A stretch of 17,467 bases of DNA from an uncultured Lachnospiraceae bacterium (GCA_910577765.1 CAJTOV010000078.1:1-17467); one strand, 5' to 3'; shown: positions 1 to 6,689, counted from the first letter of the stretch. The notes: generated from the letters alone by a model not told the origin. Numbers and translations: made by a program.

Positions 1-369
1 CAGGTTCAGGAGGACGCGAAACGGGAAGGCCAGGTGGCGGAGATTCTTCTGGAGGTCAATGTGGCCGGGGAGGAAAGCAAGTTCGGTTTTGCGCCGGAGG
101 AAGTCCTGGATGCGGTCCGTGAGATAAGTCTGTTTCCCAATATCCGGGTCCGTGGACTGATGACGATCGCCCCATTTGTGGAGGTTTCGGAGGAAAATCG
201 TGTATTTTTTCAAAAATTAAAGCAATTATCGGTTGACATAGCCAGTAAAAACATTGATAATGTTACTATGGGTGTACTTTCCATGGGAATGACTGGCGAT
301 TATGAGGTCGCCATTGAGGAGGGCGCAACCATGATTAGAGTGGGTACCGGTATCTTTGGTGCCAGATAG
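1..369 (+). CDS. yggS: YggS/YlmE-family PLP-binding protein, 3' part only
   Basis: The reading frame is open from the first base of the window, so this is the C-terminal ~122 residues of a gene that starts upstream. The family (YggS/YlmE/PLPBP) binds pyridoxal 5'-phosphate on an alanine-racemase-like TIM barrel and helps PLP and amino-acid homeostasis in the cytosol, with no known catalytic turnover. Visible family marks are the LLEVNVAGEESKFGF strand, the RGLMTIAP segment, and the C-terminal SMGMTGDYEVAIEEGATMIR stretch followed by VGTGIFG, which forms the phosphate-binding end of the barrel. The PLP lysine lies in the missing N-terminal part. It is followed 16 bp later by sepF, the usual neighbour in Firmicutes, which supports the call. 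The segment ends normally at a TAG. Confidence 0.93.
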   Translation, partial: QVQEDAKREGQVAEILLEVNVAGEESKFGFAPEEVLDAVREISLFPNIRVRGLMTIAPFVEVSEENRVFFQKLKQLSVDIASKNIDNVTMGVLSMGMTGDYEVAIEEGATMIRVGTGIFGAR

Positions 370-385
370 AATGGAGAGAAGAAGA

Positions 386-880
386 ATGGGCCTTTTGAAC
401 AAACTGATCGATACGATGCGGTTGACGGATGATGACGAGTACTTCGATGAGGATGAAGAGTTCGATGACAGACCTGCCAGAAAAGCACGTTATAATAATA
501 CACGGGACGACGAGGACTATGAGGAAGAGGAGGACAAGCCACGGTTCTTTTCCAGACCATCCCCCAAGGTAGTACCTATGCGCAGAGGCATGGAGGTATC
601 CATGGTAAAGCCCAACTCCATTGAGGATTCCAGAGAGATCTGTGATTATCTTCTGGAGGGAAAAGCCGTGGTACTGAATATGGAAGGAATCCATATGGAG
701 CTGGCACAGCGGATCATAGATTTTACCTGCGGGGCCACTTATTCCATGCACGGGAATCTCCAGAAGATTTCCAATTACATTTTTATTGCTACGCCGGAAT
801 CCGTGGAGCTTTCCGGTGATTTCCAGGACATGCTTAACAGCGGCACCCTGGATGTGTCGGGAATGAATATACGGATGTAG
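386..880 (+). CDS. sepF: Cell division protein SepF
   Basis: SepF bundles and aligns FtsZ filaments and tethers them to the membrane at the division site. The ATG at 386 is chosen over an upstream in-frame start because GGAGAG lies just before it and the product begins MGLLNKLIDTMRL, the membrane-binding amphipathic helix typical of SepF. The 164-residue protein has that helix (1-13), a very acidic low-complexity linker (about 14-50, runs of D and E), and the C-terminal SepF (DUF552) core from about residue 67, including VVLNMEGIHMELAQRIIDF and the glycine turn FTCGATYSMHGN used in dimerisation. Length and layout fit the family. In many Firmicutes ylmG, ylmH and divIVA follow sepF, but here aroB does. 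Confidence 0.95.
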   Translation: MGLLNKLIDTMRLTDDDEYFDEDEEFDDRPARKARYNNTRDDEDYEEEEDKPRFFSRPSPKVVPMRRGMEVSMVKPNSIEDSREICDYLLEGKAVVLNMEGIHMELAQRIIDFTCGATYSMHGNLQKISNYIFIATPESVELSGDFQDMLNSGTLDVSGMNIRM

Positions 881-910
881 GACAGAACAGAAAACAGGAG
901 AGAGGGAATC

Positions 911-2071
911 ATGTCAAACCGTCTGGCGGTTCACAGAGACGGAACCGTAATATACGATCTTGTGATGGAGACCTCCTTTGACCGGCTTGGGGAGGAGGTA
1001 TCCCGGCTTTTGTTGTCCAAAAGCCGGCTTTGTATTGTCTCGGACAGCCATGTGGCGCCTTTGTATCTGGAGACTGTCCGGGAGCAGCTTGCGCCTTTTT
1101 GCAGGCAGGTGGACGCATTTGTGTTCCCGGCCGGGGAGGAGCATAAGAATCTGGACACGGTCCGTGGGCTGTATGCATATCTCATTGAGAACCATTATGA
1201 CCGGAACGATGTGCTGGTGGCCCTGGGAGGCGGGGTTGTAGGAGATTTGTGCGGCTTTGGGGCGGCTACCTATCTTCGGGGAATCCGTTTTATCCAGATT
1301 CCCACCACCCTGCTGTCCCAGGTGGACAGCAGCATCGGCGGCAAGACCGGGGTGGATTTTGACGCTTACAAGAATATGGTGGGGGCGTTCCATATGCCTT
1401 CCCTGGTCTACATCAGTACGTCTGTCCTGCTTACGCTGCCCCAGGAGCAGTTTGCCTCGGGTATGGGTGAGATTGTGAAGCACGGGCTGATCCGGGACCG
1501 GGAGTATTACCGGTGGATGCAGGCCCACAGGGAGGCCATCCGGGCCAGGGACCTGGAGGTCTGCGGAAAGCTGATTCTGGAAAGCGACCGGATCAAGGGA
1601 GAGGTAGTGGAACGGGACCCTCTGGAAAAGGGGGAGCGGGCCCTGCTGAATTTTGGACATACCCTTGGCCATGCGGTGGAAAAGCTGATGGATTTTTCCA
1701 TGCTTCACGGGCAGTGCGTGTCCATCGGATGCGCAGGTGCCGCCTGGCTTTCTGCCAGACGGGGGCTTCTCTCCGGAGACTGTGTAGTGGATATTCTGGA
1801 TACCCTGGAGCTGTTTGGGCTGCCTGTATCCCTTGCAGGTACCGGCCTGGACCCGGAGCAGGTGGTGACGGTTACCCGCAGTGACAAGAAGATGGATTCC
1901 GGAAAGATCCGGTTTGTTCTGCTTCGGGATATGGGGGATGCCTTTGTGGACCGGAGTGTCACGGAAGATGAGATGCTGGAAGCGGTCCGGTGGCTTCTGG
2001 GGAAGCCGGACCGGATGCGGGAGACAGCCCGGAAGCTTCCGGCGGTCCGGGACAAAGGAGGAACCGGATGA
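911..2071 (+). CDS. aroB: 3-dehydroquinate synthase
   Basis: The enzyme converts DAHP to 3-dehydroquinate, the second step of the shikimate pathway, using NAD+ and a divalent metal in the cytosol. The 386-residue product carries the NAD-binding glycine segment ALGGGVVGDLCGFGAATY (about 104-121), the IPTTLLSQVDSSIGGKTGVD block (about 130-149), and the metal-ligand motifs GEIVKHGLI (E187), NFGHTLGHAVE (H250) and MLHGQ (H266). The ATG at 911 follows a purine-rich AGGAGAGAGGG. The C-terminal tail after about residue 365 is arginine-, lysine- and glycine-rich and shows no motif. The stop overlaps the lspA start (ATGA), so the two are translationally coupled. Other shikimate genes are not seen here, so aroB is separated from its pathway partners and sits in a cell-division/lipoprotein cluster. 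Confidence 0.96.
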   Translation: MSNRLAVHRDGTVIYDLVMETSFDRLGEEVSRLLLSKSRLCIVSDSHVAPLYLETVREQLAPFCRQVDAFVFPAGEEHKNLDTVRGLYAYLIENHYDRNDVLVALGGGVVGDLCGFGAATYLRGIRFIQIPTTLLSQVDSSIGGKTGVDFDAYKNMVGAFHMPSLVYISTSVLLTLPQEQFASGMGEIVKHGLIRDREYYRWMQAHREAIRARDLEVCGKLILESDRIKGEVVERDPLEKGERALLNFGHTLGHAVEKLMDFSMLHGQCVSIGCAGAAWLSARRGLLSGDCVVDILDTLELFGLPVSLAGTGLDPEQVVTVTRSDKKMDSGKIRFVLLRDMGDAFVDRSVTEDEMLEAVRWLLGKPDRMRETARKLPAVRDKGGTG

Positions 2072-2589
2072 AGGATAAGATAATCAACCTGCTGAGCCTT
2101 TTGTGCGGGTCCGCACTGCTTGTATGGCTGGACCAGTATACCAAGCATCTGGCTGTGGCAAAGCTGAAGGGCCAGGAGCCTTTTGCGGTGGTTCCCGGTG
2201 TGTTCGAGCTGCTTTATTCGGAGAACCGGGGAGCTGCCTTTGGCATGCTTCAGGGAAGGCAGGGATTCTTTTTTGTGGTGGGGATTCTGGTGCTGGCGGC
2301 TGCGGTGTACGTGATGGTGCGGATGCCCTCTTACGGCTGTTCCCGGTATCATTTTCTGAAAGTCTGTACCGTTATGATCACGGCAGGGGCTGTGGGGAAC
2401 ATGGTGGACCGGGTTTCCCAGGGGTATGTGGTGGATTTTCTGTATTTCCGGCTCATTGATTTTCCCATTTTCAATGTGGCGGATATCTATGTGACCACTG
2501 CCACAGGGCTTCTGCTGGTGCTGTTTCTGTTCTATTACAAAGATGAGGATTTTGAGATATTCCGTCCTGGCCGCCGGAAGGGGGAGTAA
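2068..2589 (+). CDS. lspA: Lipoprotein signal peptidase (signal peptidase II)
   Basis: LspA is an integral membrane aspartyl protease that removes signal peptides from diacylglyceryl-prolipoproteins. The ATG at 2068 overlaps the aroB stop as ATGA and has GGAGGA a few bases upstream. An in-frame extension to 1990 would run through aroB and is rejected. The 173-residue product shows four hydrophobic segments. It has the conserved WLDQYTK block near residue 20, the SENRGAAFGML block near residues 51-61, the first catalytic aspartate in GNMVDRV, and the second in FNVADIYVT. Size matches the family. The window contains a likely client, the lipoprotein encoded at 7707. An intrinsic terminator overlaps the 3' end of this gene. 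Confidence 0.96.
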   Translation: MKDKIINLLSLLCGSALLVWLDQYTKHLAVAKLKGQEPFAVVPGVFELLYSENRGAAFGMLQGRQGFFFVVGILVLAAAVYVMVRMPSYGCSRYHFLKVCTVMITAGAVGNMVDRVSQGYVVDFLYFRLIDFPIFNVADIYVTTATGLLLVLFLFYYKDEDFEIFRPGRRKGE

Positions 2590-2605
2590 CTTCCGGGGCC
2601 TTTTT
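2569..2605 (+). terminator. Intrinsic terminator overlapping the lspA stop codon
   Basis: An 11-bp stem is formed by GGCC-G-CCGGAAG (2569-2580, one bulged G) with CTTCCGGGGCC (2590-2600). The 9-nt loop (2581-2589) contains the lspA stop codon, and five T residues follow directly (2601-2605). This is the classical rho-independent layout. Only 32 nt separate it from the rluD start, leaving no room for a separate promoter between them. Confidence 0.72.
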
Positions 2606-2637
2606 CCGTTCCGGTTACAGAAGGGAGGACCAGGGGC

Positions 2638-3549
2638 ATGATTCAGGAACTGTCTGTCAGCGGGGAGGGAGGGCGTCTGGATAAGTATCTTAGTACCCGG
2701 CTGCCGGACCTGACCCGTTCCTATGTGGTGAAACTGTTGAAAGAGGGCTGTGTCACGGTCAATGGAGGGACAGTGAGAAGCAGCTATCAGGTAAAGGCCG
2801 GGGACCGGATCTGTGTGGAGATTCCGGAGGCTGTGGAGCCGGAGATTCTGCCCCAGAAGCTGGAACTGGATATTCTGTATGAGGATGCGGATATTCTGCT
2901 GGTAAACAAGCCCAAGGGAATGGTGGTGCACCCGGCTGCCGGGCATGATTCCGGCACCCTGGTCAACGGGCTTATGGACCACTGTAAAGGGAATCTGTCA
3001 GGGATCAACGGGGTCCTGCGGCCGGGGATCGTCCACCGCATTGACCGGGATACTACCGGGGTCCTGGTGGTCTGCAAGAATGACAGGGCCCACAACCATG
3101 TGGCAGAGCAGCTTAAGGTTCATTCCATTACCAGAAGGTATTATGCCATTGTCCACGGGGTGGTCCGGGAGGAGAACGGCACGGTCCATGCCCCCATCGG
3201 CCGGCATGCCACCGACCGGAAGCGGATGGCCGTCAACCAGAAGAACGGCAAGGATGCCGTCACCCATTACCGGGTTCTGAAACGGTTCCGCCGGTTTACG
3301 TATCTGGAGTGCCGGCTTGAGACCGGGCGTACCCACCAGATCCGGGTCCACATGGCCAGCATCGGCCACCCGATTCTGGGGGATCCGGTGTATGGTCCGG
3401 CAAAATGTCCTTTTCCGGGGCTTGCCGGGCAGACCCTTCATGCGGGAATTCTGGGCATCATCCATCCCCGGACCGGGGAATATATGGAGTTTCAGGCACC
3501 ATTGCCAGAATATTTTCAAAGCCTTCTAAAGAAACTGGAAACAGATTAA
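2638..3549 (+). CDS. RluA/RluD-family 23S rRNA pseudouridine synthase
   Basis: These enzymes isomerise specific uridines in RNA to pseudouridine. RluD-type members act on 23S rRNA helix 69, RluA types on other sites. The 303-residue product begins with an S4 RNA-binding domain (about 13-60: RLDKYLSTRLPDLTRS, VTVNG, VKAGD). The catalytic domain has DILLVNKPKGMVVHPA (about 85-100) and HRIDRDTTG (133-141), in which D136 is the expected catalytic aspartate. The later RTHQIRVHMASIGHPILGDP block is also characteristic. The ATG follows GGGAGG. S4 domain plus length fit RluD (B. subtilis YlyB) and not the short RluA, and the position after lspA is the standard Firmicute order. The exact target uridine cannot be read from sequence. 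Confidence 0.93.
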   Translation: MIQELSVSGEGGRLDKYLSTRLPDLTRSYVVKLLKEGCVTVNGGTVRSSYQVKAGDRICVEIPEAVEPEILPQKLELDILYEDADILLVNKPKGMVVHPAAGHDSGTLVNGLMDHCKGNLSGINGVLRPGIVHRIDRDTTGVLVVCKNDRAHNHVAEQLKVHSITRRYYAIVHGVVREENGTVHAPIGRHATDRKRMAVNQKNGKDAVTHYRVLKRFRRFTYLECRLETGRTHQIRVHMASIGHPILGDPVYGPAKCPFPGLAGQTLHAGILGIIHPRTGEYMEFQAPLPEYFQSLLKKLETD

Positions 3550-3556
3550 AATTCTG

Positions 3557-3585
3557 TATACTTTTCAGACATTTTGGTGTATAAT
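3557..3585 (+). promoter_or_regulatory. Probable SigA promoter of the cytidylate-kinase-like gene
   Basis: A perfect TATAAT lies at 3580-3585 in an AT-rich patch between rluD and the kinase gene. The -35 at 17-bp spacing is weak (TATACT, 3557-3562). The 5' leader contains a small perfect hairpin, CCTGGA-loop-TCCAGG (3612-3628), before the ribosome binding site AAAGGAGAGG at about 3650. No terminator for rluD is seen upstream of it. Confidence 0.5.
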
Positions 3586-3665
3586 AACAGAAAGGGAGTG
3601 AATTCCCTGCCCCTGGAACCGGTCCAGGAGCATACATCGTGCGATATCTGAAAGGAGAGGATCAT

Positions 3666-4301
3666 ATGAAGGGAAATCTGGTAATTACGATCGGAAGACA
3701 ATGTGGCAGCAATGGCAAGATTATCGGACAGAAGATTGCCGAGAAGCTGGGTGTCAAGTGCTATGACAAGGAGCTGCTGAACCTGGCTGCCAAGAACAGC
3801 GGACTCTGTGAAGAACTGTTTGAGACCCATGACGAGAAGCCTACCAGCAGCTTCTTATATTCCCTTGTGATGGATACCTATTCTCTCGGGTATACCACAT
3901 CCGCTTACATGGATATGCCCATTAACCACAAGATCTTTCTGGCCCAGTTTGATACCATCAAGCAGCTGGCAGACCAGGAGTCCTGCGTTATGGTAGGGCG
4001 CTGTGCGGATTACGCCCTGGCAGATTACCCCAACACGGTGACGGTCTTTGTCTGCGGGGATGATGCCGACAAGATTTCCAACCTGATGGAGCGGCACAAT
4101 CTGGACGAAGCCAAGGCCAAGGATGTGATGGTGAAGACAGATAAAAAGCGGGCCAGCTATTATAATTACTATTCCAGCAAGAAGTGGGGCGACTGCCGCA
4201 GCTATGATCTGTGTATCAACAGCAGTGCGGTGGGGATCGACGGGGCTGTGGATACGATTATACAGTTTGCCAAAACCAAGCAGGCCTGGAAGGCCAGATA
4301 G
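3666..4301 (+). CDS. Cytidylate kinase-like family protein
   Basis: This is a 211-residue P-loop NTPase of the cytidylate-kinase-like family common in Clostridia. The N-terminus LVITIGRQCGSNGKIIGQKI (about 5-24) is the family's modified Walker A region (GRQxGSxGxxIG), followed by AEKLGVKCYDKELL. The MVGRCADYAL segment and the LMERHNLDEAKAKDVMVKTD lid-like region also match. Authentic Cmk proteins phosphorylate CMP/dCMP. Members of this related family have no settled substrate, so the activity is left open. The start at 3666 is preferred over an upstream in-frame ATG at 3639 because AAAGGAGAGG sits 6 bp upstream of it and the conserved fold begins immediately. The gene is monocistronic by appearance, with a promoter upstream and a bidirectional terminator downstream. 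Confidence 0.85.
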   Translation: MKGNLVITIGRQCGSNGKIIGQKIAEKLGVKCYDKELLNLAAKNSGLCEELFETHDEKPTSSFLYSLVMDTYSLGYTTSAYMDMPINHKIFLAQFDTIKQLADQESCVMVGRCADYALADYPNTVTVFVCGDDADKISNLMERHNLDEAKAKDVMVKTDKKRASYYNYYSSKKWGDCRSYDLCINSSAVGIDGAVDTIIQFAKTKQAWKAR

Positions 4302-4312
4302 AAGAAAGAAGT

Positions 4313-4352
4313 TCCCGGGAACCAGGGGGTGGGTGTCCCCTGGTTCCCGGGA
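4313..4352. repeat. Perfect 16-bp inverted repeat (hairpin) between convergent genes
   Basis: TCCCGGGAACCAGGGG (4313-4328) is the exact reverse complement of 4337-4352, with an 8-nt loop. There is no T tract after either arm, so it is not a standard intrinsic terminator. It lies 12 bp after the kinase-like stop codon and just before the T-tailed terminator at 4366. Confidence 0.85.
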
Positions 4353-4365
4353 GGTATGGTACCGG

Positions 4366-4397
4366 AAAAGCAGCAGTCGGCCAGACTGCTGCTTTTT
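4366..4397. terminator. Bidirectional intrinsic terminator between the kinase-like gene and lexA
   Basis: A perfect 13-bp stem, AAAAGCAGCAGTC (4366-4378) with GACTGCTGCTTTT (4384-4396), encloses a 5-nt loop. The plus strand ends in TTTTT and the minus strand in TTTT, so it can stop transcription from both convergent genes. The lexA stop codon is 13 bp away. Confidence 0.88.
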
Positions 4398-4409
4398 GGC
4401 TGTCAGGCT

Positions 4410-5024
4410 TTACATGCGGCGGTACAAGCCGGCAACTTTGCCCAGAATCTCTACCTGGGGAACAATAATGGGGTCCATGGCGGAGTTCTCGGGCTGGAGA
4501 CGGTAATGGCCGTCTTCCTTGTAGAACCGCTTGACCGTGGCGGAGTCTTCCACCATGGCCACAACAATCTCTCCGTTGTGGGCCACGGGGGTCTGGGCCA
4601 CGATCACCAGGTCACCGTCAAAAATGCCGGCCTCAATCATGCTTTCCCCCTTGACCCGGAGCATGAAGAGCTGGGCATTGGGCAGAAAGTTTGCAGGCAG
4701 GGGAAAATAGTCCTCAATGTTCTCTTCGGCCAGAATCGGCATCCCGGCGGCCACGGCGCCTACCAGGGGGATCTGGACCATCTCCCTGCGTACCAGGCCG
4801 AAGGTGTCATCCAGAATCTCAATGGCCCGGGGCTTGGTAGGGTCCCGGCGTATGTATCCGTTTTCTTCCAGGGTCTCTAAGTGGGAATGGACGGATGAGG
4901 TGGACTTTAAATGGACCGCCTCGCAGATCTCCCGGACTGCCGGCGGGTAGCCCTTTCTTAAAATCGTGTCTTTGATATATTCCAGTATCTCCATCTGCTT
5001 TGCAGTGATCTTTCCCTGTGCCAT
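4410..5024 (-). CDS. lexA: SOS repressor LexA
   Basis: LexA represses DNA-damage genes and self-cleaves when stimulated by RecA filaments. The 204-residue product starts MAQGKITAKQMEILEYIKD. Residues 1-65 form the winged helix-turn-helix (YPPAVREICEAVHLKSTSSVHSHL as recognition region). The cleavage site is most likely A93-G94 in GAVAAGMP. The protease domain has catalytic S128 in VKGESM and K165 in ATVKRF. The start at 5024 is chosen because GGGGAGG lies 7 bases upstream in the mRNA. The longer in-frame extension to 5159 crosses the operator region and is not credible. The upstream region holds three LexA-box-like sites, so autoregulation is expected. The divergent neighbour is a YneA-like protein, the B. 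subtilis arrangement. Confidence 0.97.
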   Translation of the reverse strand: MAQGKITAKQMEILEYIKDTILRKGYPPAVREICEAVHLKSTSSVHSHLETLEENGYIRRDPTKPRAIEILDDTFGLVRREMVQIPLVGAVAAGMPILAEENIEDYFPLPANFLPNAQLFMLRVKGESMIEAGIFDGDLVIVAQTPVAHNGEIVVAMVEDSATVKRFYKEDGHYRLQPENSAMDPIIVPQVEILGKVAGLYRRM

Positions 5025-5075
5025 TGATAACCTCCCCGTAATCTGAAATGCGGTCTGCTTCCGTTTGCTGATTCT

Positions 5076-5104
5076 ATAGTAACATATGTTCGAAAAAAAA
5101 GCAA
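5076..5104 (-). promoter_or_regulatory. Putative lexA promoter
   Basis: Read on the minus strand, TTGCTT (5104-5099) is followed after 17 bp by TACTAT (5081-5076). The first LexA-box-like site (5079-5092) overlaps the -10 and spacer, which fits autorepression. The elements are near-consensus, not perfect, so the assignment is moderate. Confidence 0.55.
5079..5092. promoter_or_regulatory. LexA box 1 (lexA-proximal)
   Basis: GTAACATATGTTCG matches the Bacillus-type consensus CGAAC-N4-GTTCG at 12 of 14 positions when compared with CGAACATATGTTCG; only the outer two bases of the left half differ. It overlaps the putative lexA -10. Confidence 0.78.
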
Positions 5105-5115
5105 ACTTTTGTTCG
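5102..5115. promoter_or_regulatory. LexA box 2 (central)
   Basis: CAAACTTTTGTTCG fits CGAAC-N4-GTTCG with one substitution in the left half (CAAAC). Its centre is 23 bp from box 1 and 27 bp from box 3. It overlaps the putative lexA -35. Confidence 0.72.
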
Positions 5116-5124
5116 AAAAAAATA

Positions 5125-5153
5125 TTGACAAACACATGTTCGAATACTATAAT
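5125..5153 (+). promoter_or_regulatory. Perfect SigA promoter of the YneA-like gene
   Basis: TTGACA (5125-5130), a 17-bp spacer and TATAAT (5148-5153) are an exact consensus match. LexA box 3 lies across the end of the -35 and the spacer, so a very strong promoter would be silent until LexA is cleaved. The predicted leader to the ATG at 5209 is about 50 nt. Confidence 0.88.
5129..5142. promoter_or_regulatory. LexA box 3 (within the YneA-like promoter)
   Basis: CAAACACATGTTCG fits CGAAC-N4-GTTCG with one substitution in the left half. It begins in the -35 hexamer and fills most of the spacer of the promoter at 5125-5153, a position suited to repression by occlusion. Confidence 0.8.
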
Positions 5154-5208
5154 AGCCATACAAACAGAACGTGTGTTTGGCTTTTAGAGAAAAAAGGGGG
5201 ATTACAGA

Positions 5209-5532
5209 ATGAGAAGGAGAGAAGCGTACAGAAAGAAGATGAGAAGTTTTCTGATTGCCCTGATGATGCTGGCTGCCTTTTTTTCCGGCTTTTTCGGGCA
5301 TACCCTGCTGAGTGCCAGGGCCGCGGAGAAGGGCGGGAAGGAGCTGAACCGGTATTACACCAGCATACAGCTACAGCCGGGAGACAGTCTCTGGGATATT
5401 GCAAAGACATACTCTGCCGGGACCTGCTACTCCACGGCAGAGTATGTAAAAGAACTGAAGCGGATGAACGGTCTCAGCAGTGATGAGATCCGTTCCGGTG
5501 ATTATATTACCATTGTCTATTTCGGACGATAG
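5209..5532 (+). CDS. YneA-like SOS cell-division suppressor (membrane anchor + LysM)
   Basis: This is a 107-residue protein with a basic N-terminus (MRRREAYRKKMR), one hydrophobic segment (about residues 13-33, FLIALMMLAAFFSGFFGHTL), and a LysM domain (about 49-105) with YTSIQLQPGDSLWDIAKTYS and a closing SGDYITIVYF. B. subtilis YneA has the same plan of one membrane segment and an extracytoplasmic LysM domain, is SOS-induced, sits divergently next to lexA, and delays septation after DNA damage. The promoter overlaps a LexA box, which supports the same role. The ATG at 5209 follows GGGGG about 8 bp upstream. An internal ATG at residue 11 is possible. LysM proteins of other function exist, so the assignment leans on synteny and operator. 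The family is poorly conserved in sequence. Confidence 0.82.
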   Translation: MRRREAYRKKMRSFLIALMMLAAFFSGFFGHTLLSARAAEKGGKELNRYYTSIQLQPGDSLWDIAKTYSAGTCYSTAEYVKELKRMNGLSSDEIRSGDYITIVYFGR

Positions 5533-5549
5533 ACGGAAGATACCGTGTT

Positions 5550-5585
5550 CCGGCGGGACAGCGGGGGACGGTGGGGTCCTGCCGG
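5550..5585. repeat. GC-rich hairpin between convergent LysM and recombinase genes
   Basis: CCGGCGGGAC (5550-5559) pairs with GTCCTGCCGG (5576-5585), a 10-bp stem with one G-T pair and a 16-nt loop. No T tract follows on either strand, so it may be a weak or factor-dependent end point. The rest of 5533-5600 shows nothing else. Confidence 0.5.
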
Positions 5586-5600
5586 GCCGGCTCTTGAGAA

Positions 5601-6671
5601 TTAGTGCAACGATGTAATTCCTTTTTCCCGCAGCTGCACGGCATTGCGGGCGCTCCGCCGCCGTTCATCCTCCAGAGCCGCGTAATGCTTTTTGGTGGTA
5701 TTGACATCAGAGTGCCCCAGTACATCGGCCACCAGATAGATATCCCCGGTTTCCCGGTACAGGCTGGTACCGTAGGTGCTGCGGAGCTTGTGGGGGGTGA
5801 TCTTTTTTAAGGGAGTCACGATCCTGGCATATTTTTTCACCAGGTTTTCGATGCTCCTTGCGGTGATCCGTTTCTTCTGAAGGGAGAGGAAGAGGGCCTG
5901 CTCATGGCCGGGCAGGGCATCCGTTCCAAAGCGTTCATCCAGATAGTCCTGGAGTGCATTCTCCACCTCCACACCGAAGTAAACGGTTACCTCTTTTCCG
6001 CCTTTCCGGTGGATGTGGATGCCCCCATTGCGGAAGTCCACATCCCCGATATCCAGGCCTACACACTCTGACACCCGGATTCCGGTTCCCAGAAGCAGGG
6101 TAAGGATGGCCAGGTCCCGGACCTTGGTCTTATTGTGGAAGGTTTTCTGCTTCTCGGTCAGCTTTTCTCCCTGCTCTACCTGGTCCAGCAGAAGGGCCAC
6201 CTCGTCCACGTCCAGGCGGATGATCTCCTTTTCATGAATTTTCGGCATCTGAACCAGGGCGGATGGATTGTTTTTCAGCTTTTCATTGCGGTAAAAGTAG
6301 TTGTAGAAGCTTTTCAGGGAGCTGATTTTGCGCATGATGCCCCGTTCCTTGTTGATGACTTCCTGGTTCCGTTCATTGAAGCGGTATTTCAGATATTCCA
6401 TGTATTCTTCCAGATCACTGACCGTAAGCCGGTCCAGATGGTCCAGAAGAAAGTCGCGGTTGTCCATTTTGCCAAACATGGGATTTTCCTTTTTCAAAAA
6501 ATCAAAAAATACGGACAAGTCGTAGGCATAGGCGATCCGGGTCCTGGAGGAAGTTCTCGGTTCAATGCCGCGGAAAAAATCAGTACAGAAGGGGGGCAGA
6601 TCCTTCATAAGTTTACGTAATTTTATTATGTTATCTCTATCCTTCTGTTCATGATAGGGAAGCGTGCTCAT
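5601..6671 (-). CDS. Tyrosine recombinase (XerC/XerD-like site-specific integrase)
   Basis: This is a 356-residue tyrosine recombinase that cuts and rejoins DNA through a phosphotyrosine bond. An N-terminal SAM-like core-binding domain spans about 26-145 (TRIAYAYDLSVFFDFLKK, IMRKISSLKSFYNYFYR). The catalytic domain spans about 150-345. Catalytic residues are visible: R199 in GTGIRVSE, a lysine in HRKGGKE (K223 or K226), H294 and R297 in ITPHKLRSTYGT, H320 in LGHSDVNTTKKHY and nucleophile Y330. Start ATG follows AAGGAGG. No integrase cargo, excisionase or attachment repeats flank it, so a resident Xer-like or SOS-linked role seems likelier than prophage integration. That is inference. It lies 18 bp downstream of the TtcA-like gene on the same strand, probably cotranscribed, and converges on the LysM gene. 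Confidence 0.92.
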   Translation of the reverse strand: MSTLPYHEQKDRDNIIKLRKLMKDLPPFCTDFFRGIEPRTSSRTRIAYAYDLSVFFDFLKKENPMFGKMDNRDFLLDHLDRLTVSDLEEYMEYLKYRFNERNQEVINKERGIMRKISSLKSFYNYFYRNEKLKNNPSALVQMPKIHEKEIIRLDVDEVALLLDQVEQGEKLTEKQKTFHNKTKVRDLAILTLLLGTGIRVSECVGLDIGDVDFRNGGIHIHRKGGKEVTVYFGVEVENALQDYLDERFGTDALPGHEQALFLSLQKKRITARSIENLVKKYARIVTPLKKITPHKLRSTYGTSLYRETGDIYLVADVLGHSDVNTTKKHYAALEDERRRSARNAVQLREKGITSLH

Positions 6672-6689
6672 GGGTATCCTCCTTACGGT

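Noticed and set aside
1705..2982. A 425-codon minus-strand ORF across aroB, lspA and rluD
   Set aside because: It lies antisense to three confident genes and its histidine/glutamine/proline-rich translation matches no family. It is a codon-bias shadow.
4204..4880. Plus-strand ORFs over the kinase 3' end and lexA
   Set aside because: They are antisense or out-of-frame shadows of the kinase-like gene and lexA, with proline/arginine-rich composition and no motifs.
5025..5159. N-terminal extension of LexA to 5159
   Set aside because: The extension runs through the operators and promoter, and the ribosome binding site and conserved N-terminus support 5024.
5601..6671. Prophage or conjugative element marked by the tyrosine recombinase
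   Set aside because: No excisionase, phage or transfer genes, tRNA target or flanking direct repeats are seen. The neighbours are chromosomal genes.
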